This document shows positions 51,667 through 60,872 of a DNA stretch of 64,000 nt, piece by piece (position 1 is the stretch's first letter; each line of letters opens with the position of its first letter). The notes beneath the pieces were generated by a model. That model was not told the origin of the DNA, did not search any database, and saw nothing but the letters and a program-made list of their open reading frames with translations. Source of the stretch: Micromonospora parathelypteridis. Lineage in GTDB: Bacteria; Actinomycetota; Actinomycetes; Mycobacteriales; Micromonosporaceae. A program made the position numbers and the translations under genes. The stretch lies in the NCBI RefSeq assembly GCF_014201145.1, contig NZ_JACHDP010000001.1, positions 4,278,001-4,342,000 of the forward strand, given 5' to 3'.

Positions 51667-51696
51667 GGCCGGGAGGCGCGGGTGCGCCTCCCGGCC
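51667..51696. terminator. 13-bp bidirectional terminator
   Basis: GGCCGGGAGGCGC (51667-51679) and GCGCCTCCCGGCC (51684-51696) pair perfectly across a GGGT loop, between convergent genes ending at 51656 and 51702. Confidence 0.85.
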
Positions 51697-51701
51697 GCCG
51701 T

Positions 51702-53285
51702 TCAGCAGGTGATCGGCTTGACCCAGGAGCACTCGACGCCCTCCGGGGTCCGGGGCGTCTCCGGCACCGCCGGCGGTGCCACCCGTGCCGTGGTCGCAGC
51801 GTCCTCGCGGTAGCCGGCCAGCGCCACGGCGATCTGATCCTCCATCGACTTGACCGACGCGGTCAGGTAGTTGTTCAGCAGAATGGAGAACGCCAGCAGC
51901 CGGCCATCTGCGCTGGTGACGTAGCCGGAAAGCCCGGAGACACCGGTCAGGCTGCCGGTCTTGGCGTGCACGTTGCCCGCCGCCGGAGTGCCGGCCATCC
52001 GGCTGCGCAGGGTGCCGCCGACGAACCGCTCGGGTTGCCCGGCGATCGGCAGTGCCGCGTACCAGGTGGCGAACCACGGTTCGGCGCGGACGGCGCTCAG
52101 CAGGTCGACGAACTCCGCCGCGGGGACCAGGTTGCGCCGGGACAGCCCCGAGCCGTCGCGCTGGCGCAGCCTCCCGGTGTCCATCCCGGTGTCGGCCACG
52201 TACTCGCTGATCGCGGTCAGTCCGGCCGTCCAGGTGCCGGAGCCGGAGAGGACCCGGCCGATCTCCTTGGTCAACACCTCGGCGTGCCCATTGTTGGAGA
52301 GCTTGAGGAACGGCGTCATCAGTTCACCCAGGCTCATCGAGTCGTGCCGCGCCACCGGCTGGGCCGCCTCCGGGGTGGGCTGACCGAGCACGGTACGACC
52401 GAGCACCCGGACGCCGTGCCGGTGCAGCGCCGCCCGGAACACGTCGGCCGCGTAGCCGGTGGGCTCCCACACGGTCACCCAGTCGCTGGCGGGTTCGTCG
52501 CCGACGGCGATCTGGCCGGTCACCACGACGGTGTTACCGCCGTGCTCGCGCTCGATCGAGATCGACGTCTCGCCCTCGGTGACCGTCTTGGCACGGTTGT
52601 CGATGCGGACGTACCCGGTGGGTGGGGTGGTGCTGACCACCGGTGGGGCGCCCGCCCGATCGGCCGGGGCGGCGTGCACGATCACGGTGCCCGCGTCGTA
52701 GTCGGTGTCCGGGGCGACGGTCAGCGCGGAGACCTGGGCGGCGTAGTAGTAGGGCTCGTCGTCCCAGGTCCAGTCGGGGCCGAGTCGGGTGTGGTCGTAG
52801 CGGGTGTCGTCGGCGACCAGGTTGCCGGTGACCACCCGTACGCCGTCGGCGGCGACCTGTGCGGCGAGCGCGTCGTAGTCGGCGGCGAGCATGGTCGGGT
52901 CACCCCCGCCGCGGAGGTAGAGGTTGCCGGAGAGCAGGCCCGCGCGGCGCTTGCCGGTGGTCCGAACGTCGGTGGCGAAGCGGTGCCCCGGGCCGAGCAG
53001 CTCAAGGGCCGCCGTCGAGGTCAGCAGCTTGGTGTTGGAGGCGGGGACCAGCCGGCGGTCACCGTTGCGGTCGTAGAGCGTCTGTCCCGTGCTGGTGTCG
53101 ACCACGACCACCGACGCCTGCGCGCCAGCGAGTCGGGTGTCGGCGAGGATCGTGTCGATCGTGTCGTTGAGTCGGGTGGTCGCGAGGGTGGGCGACTCGG
53201 CCGTGGCACCGGGCGCGCCGGCGGTGGCCGCGGTGGCGACCAGCGCGAGCAGCGCGAGGGCGCGGGGGAAGTGACGGCGATGCAT
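51702..53285 (-). CDS. dacB: D-alanyl-D-alanine carboxypeptidase/endopeptidase (PBP4, DacB)
   Basis: The 527-residue protein has a signal peptide (1-29, ending GATAES). Active-site S83-N-T-K86 lies in PASNTKLLTS, SNN in FLKLSNNGHAEV (about residue 350) and KTG in HAKTGSLTG (about residue 445). These are the three penicillin-binding motifs of family S13. The long insertion between the first two motifs is typical of PBP4. It trims peptidoglycan crosslinks outside the membrane. ATG at 53285. Not in an operon; convergent with paralogue B. Confidence 0.9.
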   Translation of the reverse strand: MHRRHFPRALALLALVATAATAGAPGATAESPTLATTRLNDTIDTILADTRLAGAQASVVVVDTSTGQTLYDRNGDRRLVPASNTKLLTSTAALELLGPGHRFATDVRTTGKRRAGLLSGNLYLRGGGDPTMLAADYDALAAQVAADGVRVVTGNLVADDTRYDHTRLGPDWTWDDEPYYYAAQVSALTVAPDTDYDAGTVIVHAAPADRAGAPPVVSTTPPTGYVRIDNRAKTVTEGETSISIEREHGGNTVVVTGQIAVGDEPASDWVTVWEPTGYAADVFRAALHRHGVRVLGRTVLGQPTPEAAQPVARHDSMSLGELMTPFLKLSNNGHAEVLTKEIGRVLSGSGTWTAGLTAISEYVADTGMDTGRLRQRDGSGLSRRNLVPAAEFVDLLSAVRAEPWFATWYAALPIAGQPERFVGGTLRSRMAGTPAAGNVHAKTGSLTGVSGLSGYVTSADGRLLAFSILLNNYLTASVKSMEDQIAVALAGYREDAATTARVAPPAVPETPRTPEGVECSWVKPITC

Positions 53286-53351
53286 GCGCTGATGCTGTCA
53301 CGAAGGTATTCGCCGGAAAAGGGCCTCGGGCGTAGGTTATTGCCGGTTGGG

Positions 53352-54068
53352 CTAGGTCCCCCGGCCGACCGACTTGTCGTGGCCACCCCAGTAGTGCCGC
53401 TGCGCCCCCATGACCATCGGTGCGACAAGGGCGGCGAGCGCCCCGCCGAGCAGCGGGAAGACGATGAACACCCAGAGCTGCCGCAGGGCCACGCCACCCT
53501 CGAACACCGCCGGGCCGAACGCGCGGGCCGGGTTGACCGCCGCGCCGGTCAGCGTCACGCCCACCAGTTGGGTCGCGGCGAGGGCGAGCCCGATGGCCAG
53601 CCCCGCGGTGCCCGGATTCTCGCTGCGGCTGGTCACCACCAGGACGACCAGCACGAAGAGGAAGGTCAGAATGACCTCCAGCACGGCCGCGCCGCCCCGG
53701 TTGATGTGCGCGCCGTAACCGTTCGTGCCCAGCGCCCCGGTCTGATCCGCCACGTCGCCCCAGCGGGTCAGCGCCCACAGCACGAAGGCGGCCACGGTCG
53801 CGCCGACGAACTGCGCGATCCAGTACGCCACGGCACCGATCACCGAGATCTTTCCCGAGAGCAGCACACCGAGCGTCACCGCCGGGTTGACGTGACTGCC
53901 GGACAGTGGGCCGATCGTGTAGACGAGGGCGACCATCACGAACCCGAAGGCCAACGCGACCACCACCACACCGCCCTGCACTCGCGCGGCGACGGCGCTA
54001 CCCACGCCGAAGAAGACCAACAGCAGGGTGCCGAGGAACTCGGCGGCATACCTACGGTAGTCACTCAT
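53352..54068 (-). CDS. Aquaporin / MIP family channel
   Basis: The 238-residue protein has six TM helices and two half-helices. NPA boxes are in GSHVNPAVTLG and AAVNPARAFGP. GFVMVALVYTIG and VILTFLFVLVVLVVTSRS are pore helices. It conducts water or small neutral solutes. The Arg after the second NPA (NPARAF) is the usual selectivity residue. ATG at 54068 begins MSDYRRYAAEFLGT; the frame continues upstream without need. It is divergent from the FAD oxidoreductase gene. Confidence 0.93.
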   Translation of the reverse strand: MSDYRRYAAEFLGTLLLVFFGVGSAVAARVQGGVVVVALAFGFVMVALVYTIGPLSGSHVNPAVTLGVLLSGKISVIGAVAYWIAQFVGATVAAFVLWALTRWGDVADQTGALGTNGYGAHINRGGAAVLEVILTFLFVLVVLVVTSRSENPGTAGLAIGLALAATQLVGVTLTGAAVNPARAFGPAVFEGGVALRQLWVFIVFPLLGGALAALVAPMVMGAQRHYWGGHDKSVGRGT

Positions 54069-54177
54069 ATACGCAGCGTAAACACAGTTCCGCTGGTCAT
54101 AGCCGGAATGGCCGTCTGTGATCGGCACGACGCCGCGCCGGGGGCACAGTGGTGACCATCGCGGCGTTGCACCTCTC

Positions 54178-55251
54178 GTGGACACGCACTCCGCCGACGT
54201 CGTGGTGATCGGCGCCGGTCAGGCCGGCCTCAGCGCGGGCTACCACCTGCGCCGCACCGGCTTCGTCCCCGGCAGCGGCTTCGTCATCCTCGACGGCGAC
54301 AACGGGCCCGGCGGTGCCTGGCAGCACCGCTGGCCCACGCTGGTCTTCGACCGGGTGCACGGCTTCCACGACCTGCCCGGGATGCCCCTCCCACCCGCCG
54401 AACCACAGCGCCCGGCCGCCGAGCAGGTCAGCGCGTACTTCGCCGCGTACGAGAGGGCATTCGACCTGCCGGTGCGGCGGCCGGTGCGGGTCCGCGCGGT
54501 GCACTCCCGCCCGGACGGGCGGTTGGACGTGCAGACCGATGAGGACCGGTGGACCGCCCGGGCCCTGATCAACGCGACCGGCACCTGGACCCGGCCGTTC
54601 TGGCCGCACTACCCGGGCCGATCGTCGTTTCGGGGCCGGCAGCTGCACACCGCCGACTACCGGGGTCCGGCCGAGTTCGCCGGCCTCCGGGTGGTGGTCG
54701 TCGGCGGCGGCACCTCGGCCGTGCAGCTGCTCGGCGAGGTCTCCACCGTCGCGGCAGCCACCACCTGGGTGACCCGGCGGCCGCCGGAGTTCAAGGACGA
54801 GAAGTTCGGGCCGGAGCTGGGCCGCGCCGCGGTGTCCCGGGTGGACGAGGCGGTCCGGGCCGGCCGCCCACCGGGCAGCGTGGTGGGCGTGACCGGGCTT
54901 CCGGTCACCCCGGAGGTACGCCGGCTGCGTGAGCGTGGCGTCCTCGACCGGCTACCCATGTTCGACCGGATCACACCGGACGGGGTGGCCTGGGCGGACG
55001 GGCGGTTCGTCGCGGCCGACGTGATCCTCTGGTGCACCGGTTTCCGCGCCGCCATCGACCATCTCGCCCCGCTGGGTCTGCGTGCGCCCGGCGGCGGTAT
55101 CACGATGGATGGCACTCGGGTGGTCGCCGACGAGCGGATCCACCTGGTCGGATACGGCCCCTCGGCCAGCACGATCGGCGCCAACCGGGCCGGCCGTGCG
55201 GCCGTCAACGAGATTCGCGCCTGGCTGGCCCCGGCCGCCGCTCTCGACTGA
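54178..55251 (+). CDS. FAD-dependent oxidoreductase (flavin monooxygenase-like)
   Basis: The 357-residue protein has the N-terminal FAD fingerprint VVVIGAGQAGLSAGYHL (residues 8-24). DGDNGPGGAWQHRWP follows as in FMO/CzcO-like proteins. A second Rossmann fingerprint VVVVGGGTSAVQLLGE (about residue 180) binds NAD(P). DVILWCTGFRAAIDHL is the conserved ATG-like motif and GYGPSASTIGANRAGR closes the FAD site. It probably oxygenates or reduces a small molecule. GTG at 54178 was chosen; upstream codons to 54118 are open but lie in the divergent promoter. Confidence 0.85.
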   Translation: MDTHSADVVVIGAGQAGLSAGYHLRRTGFVPGSGFVILDGDNGPGGAWQHRWPTLVFDRVHGFHDLPGMPLPPAEPQRPAAEQVSAYFAAYERAFDLPVRRPVRVRAVHSRPDGRLDVQTDEDRWTARALINATGTWTRPFWPHYPGRSSFRGRQLHTADYRGPAEFAGLRVVVVGGGTSAVQLLGEVSTVAAATTWVTRRPPEFKDEKFGPELGRAAVSRVDEAVRAGRPPGSVVGVTGLPVTPEVRRLRERGVLDRLPMFDRITPDGVAWADGRFVAADVILWCTGFRAAIDHLAPLGLRAPGGGITMDGTRVVADERIHLVGYGPSASTIGANRAGRAAVNEIRAWLAPAAALD

Positions 55252-55444
55252 CCTGCCTCTATTTGACGGATGGCCCGGCAGCGGGCACGGTTGGGAGTGC
55301 AGGGGCCGTCAGCTGCCCCGATTCGAAGCGACGGCGACGACCGTTCGCCCTCCTGTCGCCTCCCACGTGTGCTCGTACGCGGGCCGACTGTCCGGTCTGC
55401 GCAGATCCCGACCGCGAGCCGAGAATCCACGAGGAGTTCCGCCA

Positions 55445-55726
55445 ATGCTCACCATGACCGATAACGCCGTGCTCGTCATCCGCGACCTCGCGAACCAGCA
55501 GGACGTCGCCCAGGACGGCGGAGTACGCATCGCCGCCGACGCCGACGCGGGTTCGCTCACGGTGGAGCTGGTGCCCGAGCCGGTGCAGGGCGATCGTGTG
55601 GTCGACAACCAGGGTGCCCGGATCTTCCTGGACGAGGATGCCGCCGAGCTGCTCGGAGACGCGTCGGTGGACGCCACCGTCGACGACGAGGGCATCATCC
55701 AGTTCGGCTTCACCGAGCGGCAGTAG
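55445..55726 (+). CDS. HesB/IscA-like small protein without cysteines
   Basis: The 93-residue protein begins MLTMTDNAVLVIRDLANQQD and has GVRIAADADAGSLTVELVPE, GDRVVDNQGARIFLDEDAAE and a final IIQFGFTE. This matches the HesB-like fold of A-type Fe-S carriers. The three cluster-binding Cys of IscA/ErpA are all absent; the protein contains no Cys. It is therefore unlikely to carry a cluster itself. ATG at 55445 has GAGGAG eight bases upstream. Confidence 0.72.
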   Translation: MLTMTDNAVLVIRDLANQQDVAQDGGVRIAADADAGSLTVELVPEPVQGDRVVDNQGARIFLDEDAAELLGDASVDATVDDEGIIQFGFTERQ

Positions 55727-55789
55727 GCGAGGCCGAGCCCGCCCGGAATTGGGCTGCTCGGCTGTCGGCTCGGCCAGTACGCTCCTCCG

Positions 55790-56677
55790 ATGCCCACGCC
55801 AGCTCACCGTTACCGATCCGACGACGAGGACAGCGGCCGCTGGGCCGGTTTCCCGTTCCGCGACGGCGACATCGTGATCAGCACCCGGTCCAAGAGCGGC
55901 ACCACCTGGATGCAGATGATCTGCGCGCTCCTGGTGCTGGGCACCCCGGAGTTGCCGGCGCCGCTGACCGTGCTGTCGCCGTGGCTGGACTGGTTGGCCG
56001 AGCCGCGGGACGCGGTGTTCGACCGGCTGGCCGCGCAACCGCACCGGCGGTTCATCAAGACGCACACCCCGCTGGACGGCGTGCCGCTCGATCCCCGGGT
56101 GCACTACGTGGTGGTGGCCCGGCACCCGCTGGACATGGCGGTCTCCCTCTATCACCAGGCCGGCAACCTGGACCGGGTGCGCCTCGCCGAGCTGACCGGC
56201 CAGCCCGCCCCGGCCGAGCCGCCCCGGGCACGCCAACCGGTGGAGCAGTGGCTGCCGAACTGGGTGCGCCAGGAAGCTGACCCCCGCGCCGAGCTGGATT
56301 CGCTGCCCGGGGTGATGTTGCACCTGAGTGACGCCTGGGCCCGCCGGCACGAGCCGAACGTCGAGCTGGTGCATTACGACGACCTGCTGGCCGACCTGGG
56401 CGGGGAGATGCGCCGGCTCGCCGACCGGTGGGGCATCGCGGTCCCGCCCGAGCGCTGGCCCGACCTGGTCGAGGCGGCCACCTTCGGGCAGATGCGGGAG
56501 CGCGCCGACCGGCTCGCCCCAGACACGCTCGGCGTGCTGCGCGACCGGCAGGTTTTCTTCCGCCAGGGTGGCTCGGGGCAGGGCCGTAGCCTGCTGGACT
56601 CCTCCGCGCAGGCCCACTACCGGGAGCGGACGGCGGCGTTGGCCCCGCCCGACCTGCTCCGCTGGCTGCACCGCTAG
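55790..56677 (+). CDS. Sulfotransferase domain protein
   Basis: The 295-residue protein has the PAPS 5'-phosphosulfate loop STRSKSGTTWMQM near residue 32. RFIKTHTPLDGVPL carries the catalytic His, and YVVVARHPLDMAVSLYH (residue 105) is the 3'-phosphate site. A C-terminal FFRQGGSGQGRSLL resembles the RKGxxGDW loop, with substitutions. It transfers sulfate to a hydroxyl of an unknown acceptor. ATG at 55790. The stop codon lies in a 26-bp tandem duplication. Confidence 0.85.
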   Translation: MPTPAHRYRSDDEDSGRWAGFPFRDGDIVISTRSKSGTTWMQMICALLVLGTPELPAPLTVLSPWLDWLAEPRDAVFDRLAAQPHRRFIKTHTPLDGVPLDPRVHYVVVARHPLDMAVSLYHQAGNLDRVRLAELTGQPAPAEPPRARQPVEQWLPNWVRQEADPRAELDSLPGVMLHLSDAWARRHEPNVELVHYDDLLADLGGEMRRLADRWGIAVPPERWPDLVEAATFGQMRERADRLAPDTLGVLRDRQVFFRQGGSGQGRSLLDSSAQAHYRERTAALAPPDLLRWLHR

Positions 56678-56701
56678 ACCAGCTCCGCTGGCTGCACCGC
56701 T
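56656..56701 (+). repeat. 26-bp tandem duplication over a stop codon
   Basis: GCTCCGCTGGCTGCACCGCT occurs at 56656-56675 and again at 56682-56701. In the first copy it is followed by AG (the sulfotransferase stop TAG); in the second it continues GG. Confidence 0.75.
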
Positions 56702-56930
56702 GGTCACAAACGAGCGCACGGCGCCGCTTCGACCGTGGTCGGAACGTCGCCGCGCTCTGGCCGTCTCCCACCACCGCAGCCGTTCGGCGGTACGCCAGCG
56801 GGGACCTGGCTCGACCGGCCGTTTGCGCCGGTCAGAGTGATCGATCCCCGGTCTGGGCGGATCCAAACCTCTCGACCGTGGGGAATTCCACCATCTGTGT
56901 GTCTCGGCGTGGCGCGCTGCCGAACGGGGT

Positions 56931-57335
56931 ATGAGCGCGGGCATGGAACATTTCACGATCGCGACCGTTGCCGAGAAGAGTCCGGATTTCCGGCGGGTGC
57001 TGTGGACCGGTGAGCACACCCAGTTGGTCATCATGACCATCCCCGCCGATGGGGAGATCGGTGAGGAGGTGCATGAGGACATCGACCAGATCCTGACCTT
57101 CGTCAGCGGCGTCGGCGAGGCACGGGTTGCCGGTGCGAAGCGGAAGGTCGTCGCGGGCGACCTGGTCGTGGTGCCGGCCGGCACCAAGCACAACTTCGTC
57201 AACACCGGCCCCAACCCGCTGGTGCTGTACACCGTCTACGGGCCGCCGGAGCACGCCGACAAGGCCGTACACAAGACCAAGGAAGAGGCCGACGCGGCCG
57301 AGGCGGCGGGCAAGGACGAGCCACCGACCGCGTGA
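56931..57335 (+). CDS. Cupin-domain protein
   Basis: The 134-residue single-domain cupin has IPADGEIGEEVHEDIDQILTF (motif 1; the ligand Glu and His are present in altered spacing). GDLVVVPAGTKHNFVNTG is motif 2 with the usual His. A charged Lys/Glu/Ala tail of about 25 residues follows. The family stores or converts small acids; no substrate is predictable. Starts at 56931 or 56943 are both possible. It lies upstream of the GH15 gene (49 bp) and may be cotranscribed. Confidence 0.85.
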   Translation: MSAGMEHFTIATVAEKSPDFRRVLWTGEHTQLVIMTIPADGEIGEEVHEDIDQILTFVSGVGEARVAGAKRKVVAGDLVVVPAGTKHNFVNTGPNPLVLYTVYGPPEHADKAVHKTKEEADAAEAAGKDEPPTA

Positions 57336-57383
57336 CCCGTCCAGCGACGGTCTGATCCGGGCCGATGCGGGTACCCCCGGCGG

Positions 57384-59186
57384 GTGGAACAGCAGCAGCC
57401 GCCGATCTCCGACTACGGGTTCCTCTCGGACTCCCGTTCGGGGGCGTTGGTCGGCAAGGACGGCTCGGTCGACTGGTGGTGCCCGCACCGGTTCGACGGG
57501 TCGTCCGTGTTCGCGCGGCTGCTCGACCCGAGGGCTGGTCACTTCCGGCTGGCGCCGGTCGGTGTCGGCGGCCCGGGGTTCCGGGTGGAGCGCGCGTACC
57601 TGCCGGACTCGTTGGTACTGCGGACGGTGCACCACACTCCGCACGGCAGCGTGGCGGTCGTCGACGCCCTGGCCGCCGAGGTTGGCGCCCGCGCCCACGA
57701 GCTGGGTAAGAACTCGCCCGCCGTGCTGATCCGGGTGGTGCAGGGGATTTCGGGCCGGGTGCGGATGGCGCTGGACTTCGCGCCCCGCCCGGAGTACGGC
57801 CTGCTCACGCCGTACCTGCACGAGCAGCCGGACGGCGGGGTGCTGGCCGGCGCCGGCCCCGTGGTGCTGGTGTTGCGGGCCGGGGGTCTGCACCTGCGAG
57901 CGGGCATCGACCGGGTGACCCACGAGTTCGAGGTCTCGGCCGGTCAGGTGATCGGGATGGACCTGGCCTTCGGCGAGGCGTACGGCGATCCGCCGGCCCG
58001 GGTCGACCCGCTGACCACCCTCGCCGAGACCACACAGGCGTGGCAGGCGTTCCGGGAGACGCACGGGTATTCCGGCCGCTACCCCGAACTCGTCAAACAC
58101 AGCTCGACGGTCCTGACCGGCCTGACGTACGCGCGCAGTGGCGCGGTCGCCGCCGCGCTGACATCCTCGCTGCCGGAGCAGATCGGCGGTGACCGGAACT
58201 ACGACTACCGCTACTCCTGGCTGCGGGACTTCTCGTTGACGATGCGGGCGCTCTGGGTGGCGGCCTGCCCCGACGAGACGTCCCGGCTGTTCGCCTGGGC
58301 GACCCGCTCGATCGGCCGGTTCGGCGACGAGCCCGTCCCGGTGCTCTTCGGGCTGGAGGGCGAGCGCGACATCTCCGAGCACCACTGCTCCCACCTGCGC
58401 GGATATCGCGACAGCAGGCCCGTGCGGGTCGGCAACGACGCCTGGCGGCAGCGGCAGCTCGACGTGCCGGGTGAGGTGATGTCCGCGGTGTGGCGCCTGC
58501 GCGACTACCTCGGCGCGACGTTCGATGGCGAGTTGTGCGAGATGGTGCTCGGCCTGACCGAGCAGGTGGCCTCGACGTGGCAGATGCCGGACCGGGGCAT
58601 CTGGGAGACCCGGGACGAGGAGCGCCACTACGTCTCGTCCAAGGTGTCCTGCTGGCTCACCATGGACCGGGCCGTGGGGCTCGCCGACCGGCTCGGTGAT
58701 CGGGCCGACCCCCGTCGCTGGGCCCGGGTGCGCGACGAGATCCGCGACACCGTGCTGCGTGAGGGGTGGAACGACCGGATCGGGGCGTTCACCGGCGCGT
58801 TCGGATCGGCCGAGTTGGACGCCTCGGTGCTCGCCCTGCCGGTCACGCACTTCCTGCCGGCCACCGACCCGCGGATGCGCTCGACGATCGCGATGGTCGA
58901 GCGCGAGCTGGGCACCGAGGACGGACTGCTGCGGCGCTGGACGACCGACCCGGCGGGATTCCTGCTGTGCTCGTTCTGGCTGGTGGAGTGCCTGGTGATG
59001 ACGGGTGAGCAGCAGCGGGCCGAAGCGCTCTTCGAGCGGGTCGTCGGGTACTCCAACGACGTGGGACTGTTCAGCGAGCAGATCGACCTGTCCACCGGGA
59101 TGCAGCTCGGCAACACCCCGCAGGCGCTCTCCCACATCGGGCTGATCAACGCGGCCTGGCGGATCACCCGGCCGGACAGCTACTGA
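57384..59186 (+). CDS. Glycoside hydrolase family 15 protein (glucoamylase/trehalase-like)
   Basis: The 600-residue protein has an N-terminal GH15 beta-domain (ISDYGFLSDSRSGALVGKDG with SVDWWCPHRFDG). The alpha/alpha barrel starts near residue 230. RNYDYRYSWLRDFSLTMRAL lines the active site, and DRGIWETRDEERHYVSSK carries the catalytic Glu. No signal peptide, so it is cytoplasmic. Actinobacterial GH15 enzymes of this length include trehalases. The substrate cannot be fixed between trehalose and maltooligosaccharides. GTG at 57384. Confidence 0.88.
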   Translation: MEQQQPPISDYGFLSDSRSGALVGKDGSVDWWCPHRFDGSSVFARLLDPRAGHFRLAPVGVGGPGFRVERAYLPDSLVLRTVHHTPHGSVAVVDALAAEVGARAHELGKNSPAVLIRVVQGISGRVRMALDFAPRPEYGLLTPYLHEQPDGGVLAGAGPVVLVLRAGGLHLRAGIDRVTHEFEVSAGQVIGMDLAFGEAYGDPPARVDPLTTLAETTQAWQAFRETHGYSGRYPELVKHSSTVLTGLTYARSGAVAAALTSSLPEQIGGDRNYDYRYSWLRDFSLTMRALWVAACPDETSRLFAWATRSIGRFGDEPVPVLFGLEGERDISEHHCSHLRGYRDSRPVRVGNDAWRQRQLDVPGEVMSAVWRLRDYLGATFDGELCEMVLGLTEQVASTWQMPDRGIWETRDEERHYVSSKVSCWLTMDRAVGLADRLGDRADPRRWARVRDEIRDTVLREGWNDRIGAFTGAFGSAELDASVLALPVTHFLPATDPRMRSTIAMVERELGTEDGLLRRWTTDPAGFLLCSFWLVECLVMTGEQQRAEALFERVVGYSNDVGLFSEQIDLSTGMQLGNTPQALSHIGLINAAWRITRPDSY

Positions 59187-59242
59187 CCGGTCGGCGTGCC
59201 TCCCCGGCCGAAATCCTGCAACAGACCTGCAAGCGCCAGGCA

Positions 59243-59272
59243 TTGACGTTGATGCTTGAGCAGTCCTAGCCT
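59243..59272 (+). promoter_or_regulatory. Promoter of the pectate lyase gene
   Basis: TTGACG (59243-59248) and TAGCCT (59267-59272) with an 18-base spacer give a good vegetative-type promoter, 172 bp upstream of the GTG. The predicted start site falls just before a palindrome. Confidence 0.5.
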
Positions 59273-59281
59273 CGAAGGAGC

Positions 59282-59297
59282 GGGAAAGCCCTTTCCC
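59282..59297. promoter_or_regulatory. LacI-type operator candidate
   Basis: GGGAAAG-CC-CTTTCCC has perfect 7-bp arms. It lies about 10 bp downstream of the -10 of the pectate lyase promoter, where a bound repressor would block initiation. The half-site resembles LacI/GalR-type sugar-repressor operators. Confidence 0.5.
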
Positions 59298-59443
59298 AGG
59301 GTCTTTGATCCCGCTTCACCCCGCTCTGGATCCGGGCGTCCGGCGGGCGCGCACCGATCCCAGGTGATGGCAACACGCCGTGCCGACACGTCCCCAACCG
59401 GACGGTCGAGGGATCGCCACCACATGCGTCAAGGAGGACATCT

Positions 59444-60820
59444 GTGCACAAGAGACGATTCCCCGGCCGCCGACCACTCCTGCTGGCGCTGGGCGCCGGC
59501 CTGACCGCGGCGGCCCTCACCGCCGGCATGACCTCGGCCTTCGCCGCCACGGTCTTCAGCGACGACTTCAACGACGGCAACACCTCCGGCTGGTCCAAGT
59601 CGGGTGGCACCTGGTCGGTCGACGGCTCGGGCGTGCTCAACCAGTCCAACGCCGGCAGTGAGCTGGCCCGGCAGTTCGCCGGCCAGACCAGTTGGACCGA
59701 CTACTCCGTCCAGGCACGGGTCCGGCCGGCGAGCTTCGGCTCGTCCAGCGCCCTCGTCGGGCTGGCCGCCCGGTCCGCCAGCAGCACCAAGATGTACCGG
59801 CTGGCCCTGCTCGGCTCCGGTCGAGCCGAGCTGCAGGCGGTCAACGGCAGCAACATCACCGCGATCGGCTCCGCGTCGCTGGGCATCGGCACCGGCACCT
59901 GGTACACGCTGCGCATCGAGGCCAGCGGCAGCACCATCCGCGGCTTCGTCAACGGAACGCAGATCGCCTCCGGCAGCAACAGCCTGGCCGGTGCGGGCCG
60001 AATCGGTCTGGTCACCGCGTACGCCAGCGGCGGCTTCGACGACGTGACTGTCGACTCGTCCGGTGGCGGCACCCCGACCACGCCGCCGCCGACCACCACG
60101 TCGCCGAGCACCCCGCGGCCCACCACCCCGGGCCCGACCACCTCGCCGCCTGCCGGCTGGCCGACGCCGACCAGCAGCCAGAAGGTCGACGCCACCATCG
60201 CGGTCTCCGGCACGTTCGACGGTGGACTCAAGCGCTACTACGGCATCGGTGACGGCGGGCAGAGCGAGAGCCAGGACCCGATGTTCGAGCTGGCCGCCGG
60301 CGCCACCCTGCGCAACGTGATCATCGGGGCCCCGGCCGGTGACGGCGTGCACTGCGAGGGCAACTGCACCCTGATCAACGTGTGGTGGGAGGACGTGGGC
60401 GAGGACGCGGCCACCTTCCGGGGCGGCAGCACCTACACCGTCGACGGCGGCGGCGCCCGCTCCGCCAGCGACAAGGTCTTCCAACACAATGGCTCGGGCA
60501 CCGTCTACATCAAGAACTTCCGGGTGGAAAATGCCGGGAAGCTCTACCGCGCCTGCGGCAACTGCTCGACGTCGTACCAGCGGCATGTGGTGATCGACAA
60601 CGTGATCGTCCGGAACACCGACGCGATCGCCGGTATCAACACCAACTGGGGCGACACCGCGCGGTTCAGCCGGATCACCATCGTCGGCGACCCGGATCGC
60701 GAGACGTCGATCTGCGTCAAGTACCGGGGTGTGCCGAAGGGCGACGAGCCGACCGAGATCGGCGAGGGCGCCGACGGCGTCAACTGCTTCTACTCACCCT
60801 CCGACATCACCTACCAGTAG
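59444..60820 (+). CDS. Secreted family 3 pectate lyase with N-terminal LamG-like domain
   Basis: The 458-residue protein has a signal peptide (1-34, ending SAFAA). A jelly-roll domain (TVFSDDFNDGNTSGWSKSGG to GGFDDVTVDS, about 36-205) is followed by a Thr/Pro linker and the PL3 catalytic domain (about 250-458). Repeats of a parallel beta-helix are visible in GATLRNVIIGAPAGDGVHC, CTLINVWWEDVGEDAATF and DKVFQHNGSGTVYIKNF; Asp and Glu bind Ca2+. It cleaves polygalacturonate outside the cell. GTG at 59444 has a perfect AAGGAGG. It carries its own promoter and operator and is closed by a hairpin. Confidence 0.92.
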   Translation: MHKRRFPGRRPLLLALGAGLTAAALTAGMTSAFAATVFSDDFNDGNTSGWSKSGGTWSVDGSGVLNQSNAGSELARQFAGQTSWTDYSVQARVRPASFGSSSALVGLAARSASSTKMYRLALLGSGRAELQAVNGSNITAIGSASLGIGTGTWYTLRIEASGSTIRGFVNGTQIASGSNSLAGAGRIGLVTAYASGGFDDVTVDSSGGGTPTTPPPTTTSPSTPRPTTPGPTTSPPAGWPTPTSSQKVDATIAVSGTFDGGLKRYYGIGDGGQSESQDPMFELAAGATLRNVIIGAPAGDGVHCEGNCTLINVWWEDVGEDAATFRGGSTYTVDGGGARSASDKVFQHNGSGTVYIKNFRVENAGKLYRACGNCSTSYQRHVVIDNVIVRNTDAIAGINTNWGDTARFSRITIVGDPDRETSICVKYRGVPKGDEPTEIGEGADGVNCFYSPSDITYQ

Positions 60821-60831
60821 GCCGCCACGAC

Positions 60832-60865
60832 GGCACCCCGCGGACCGCATGGTCCGCGGGGTGCC
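60832..60865. terminator. 15-bp bidirectional terminator
   Basis: GGCACCCCGCGGACC (60832-60846) and GGTCCGCGGGGTGCC (60851-60865) pair perfectly with a 4-base loop, between convergent genes ending at 60820 and 60873. Confidence 0.85.
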
Positions 60866-60872
60866 CGCCACC

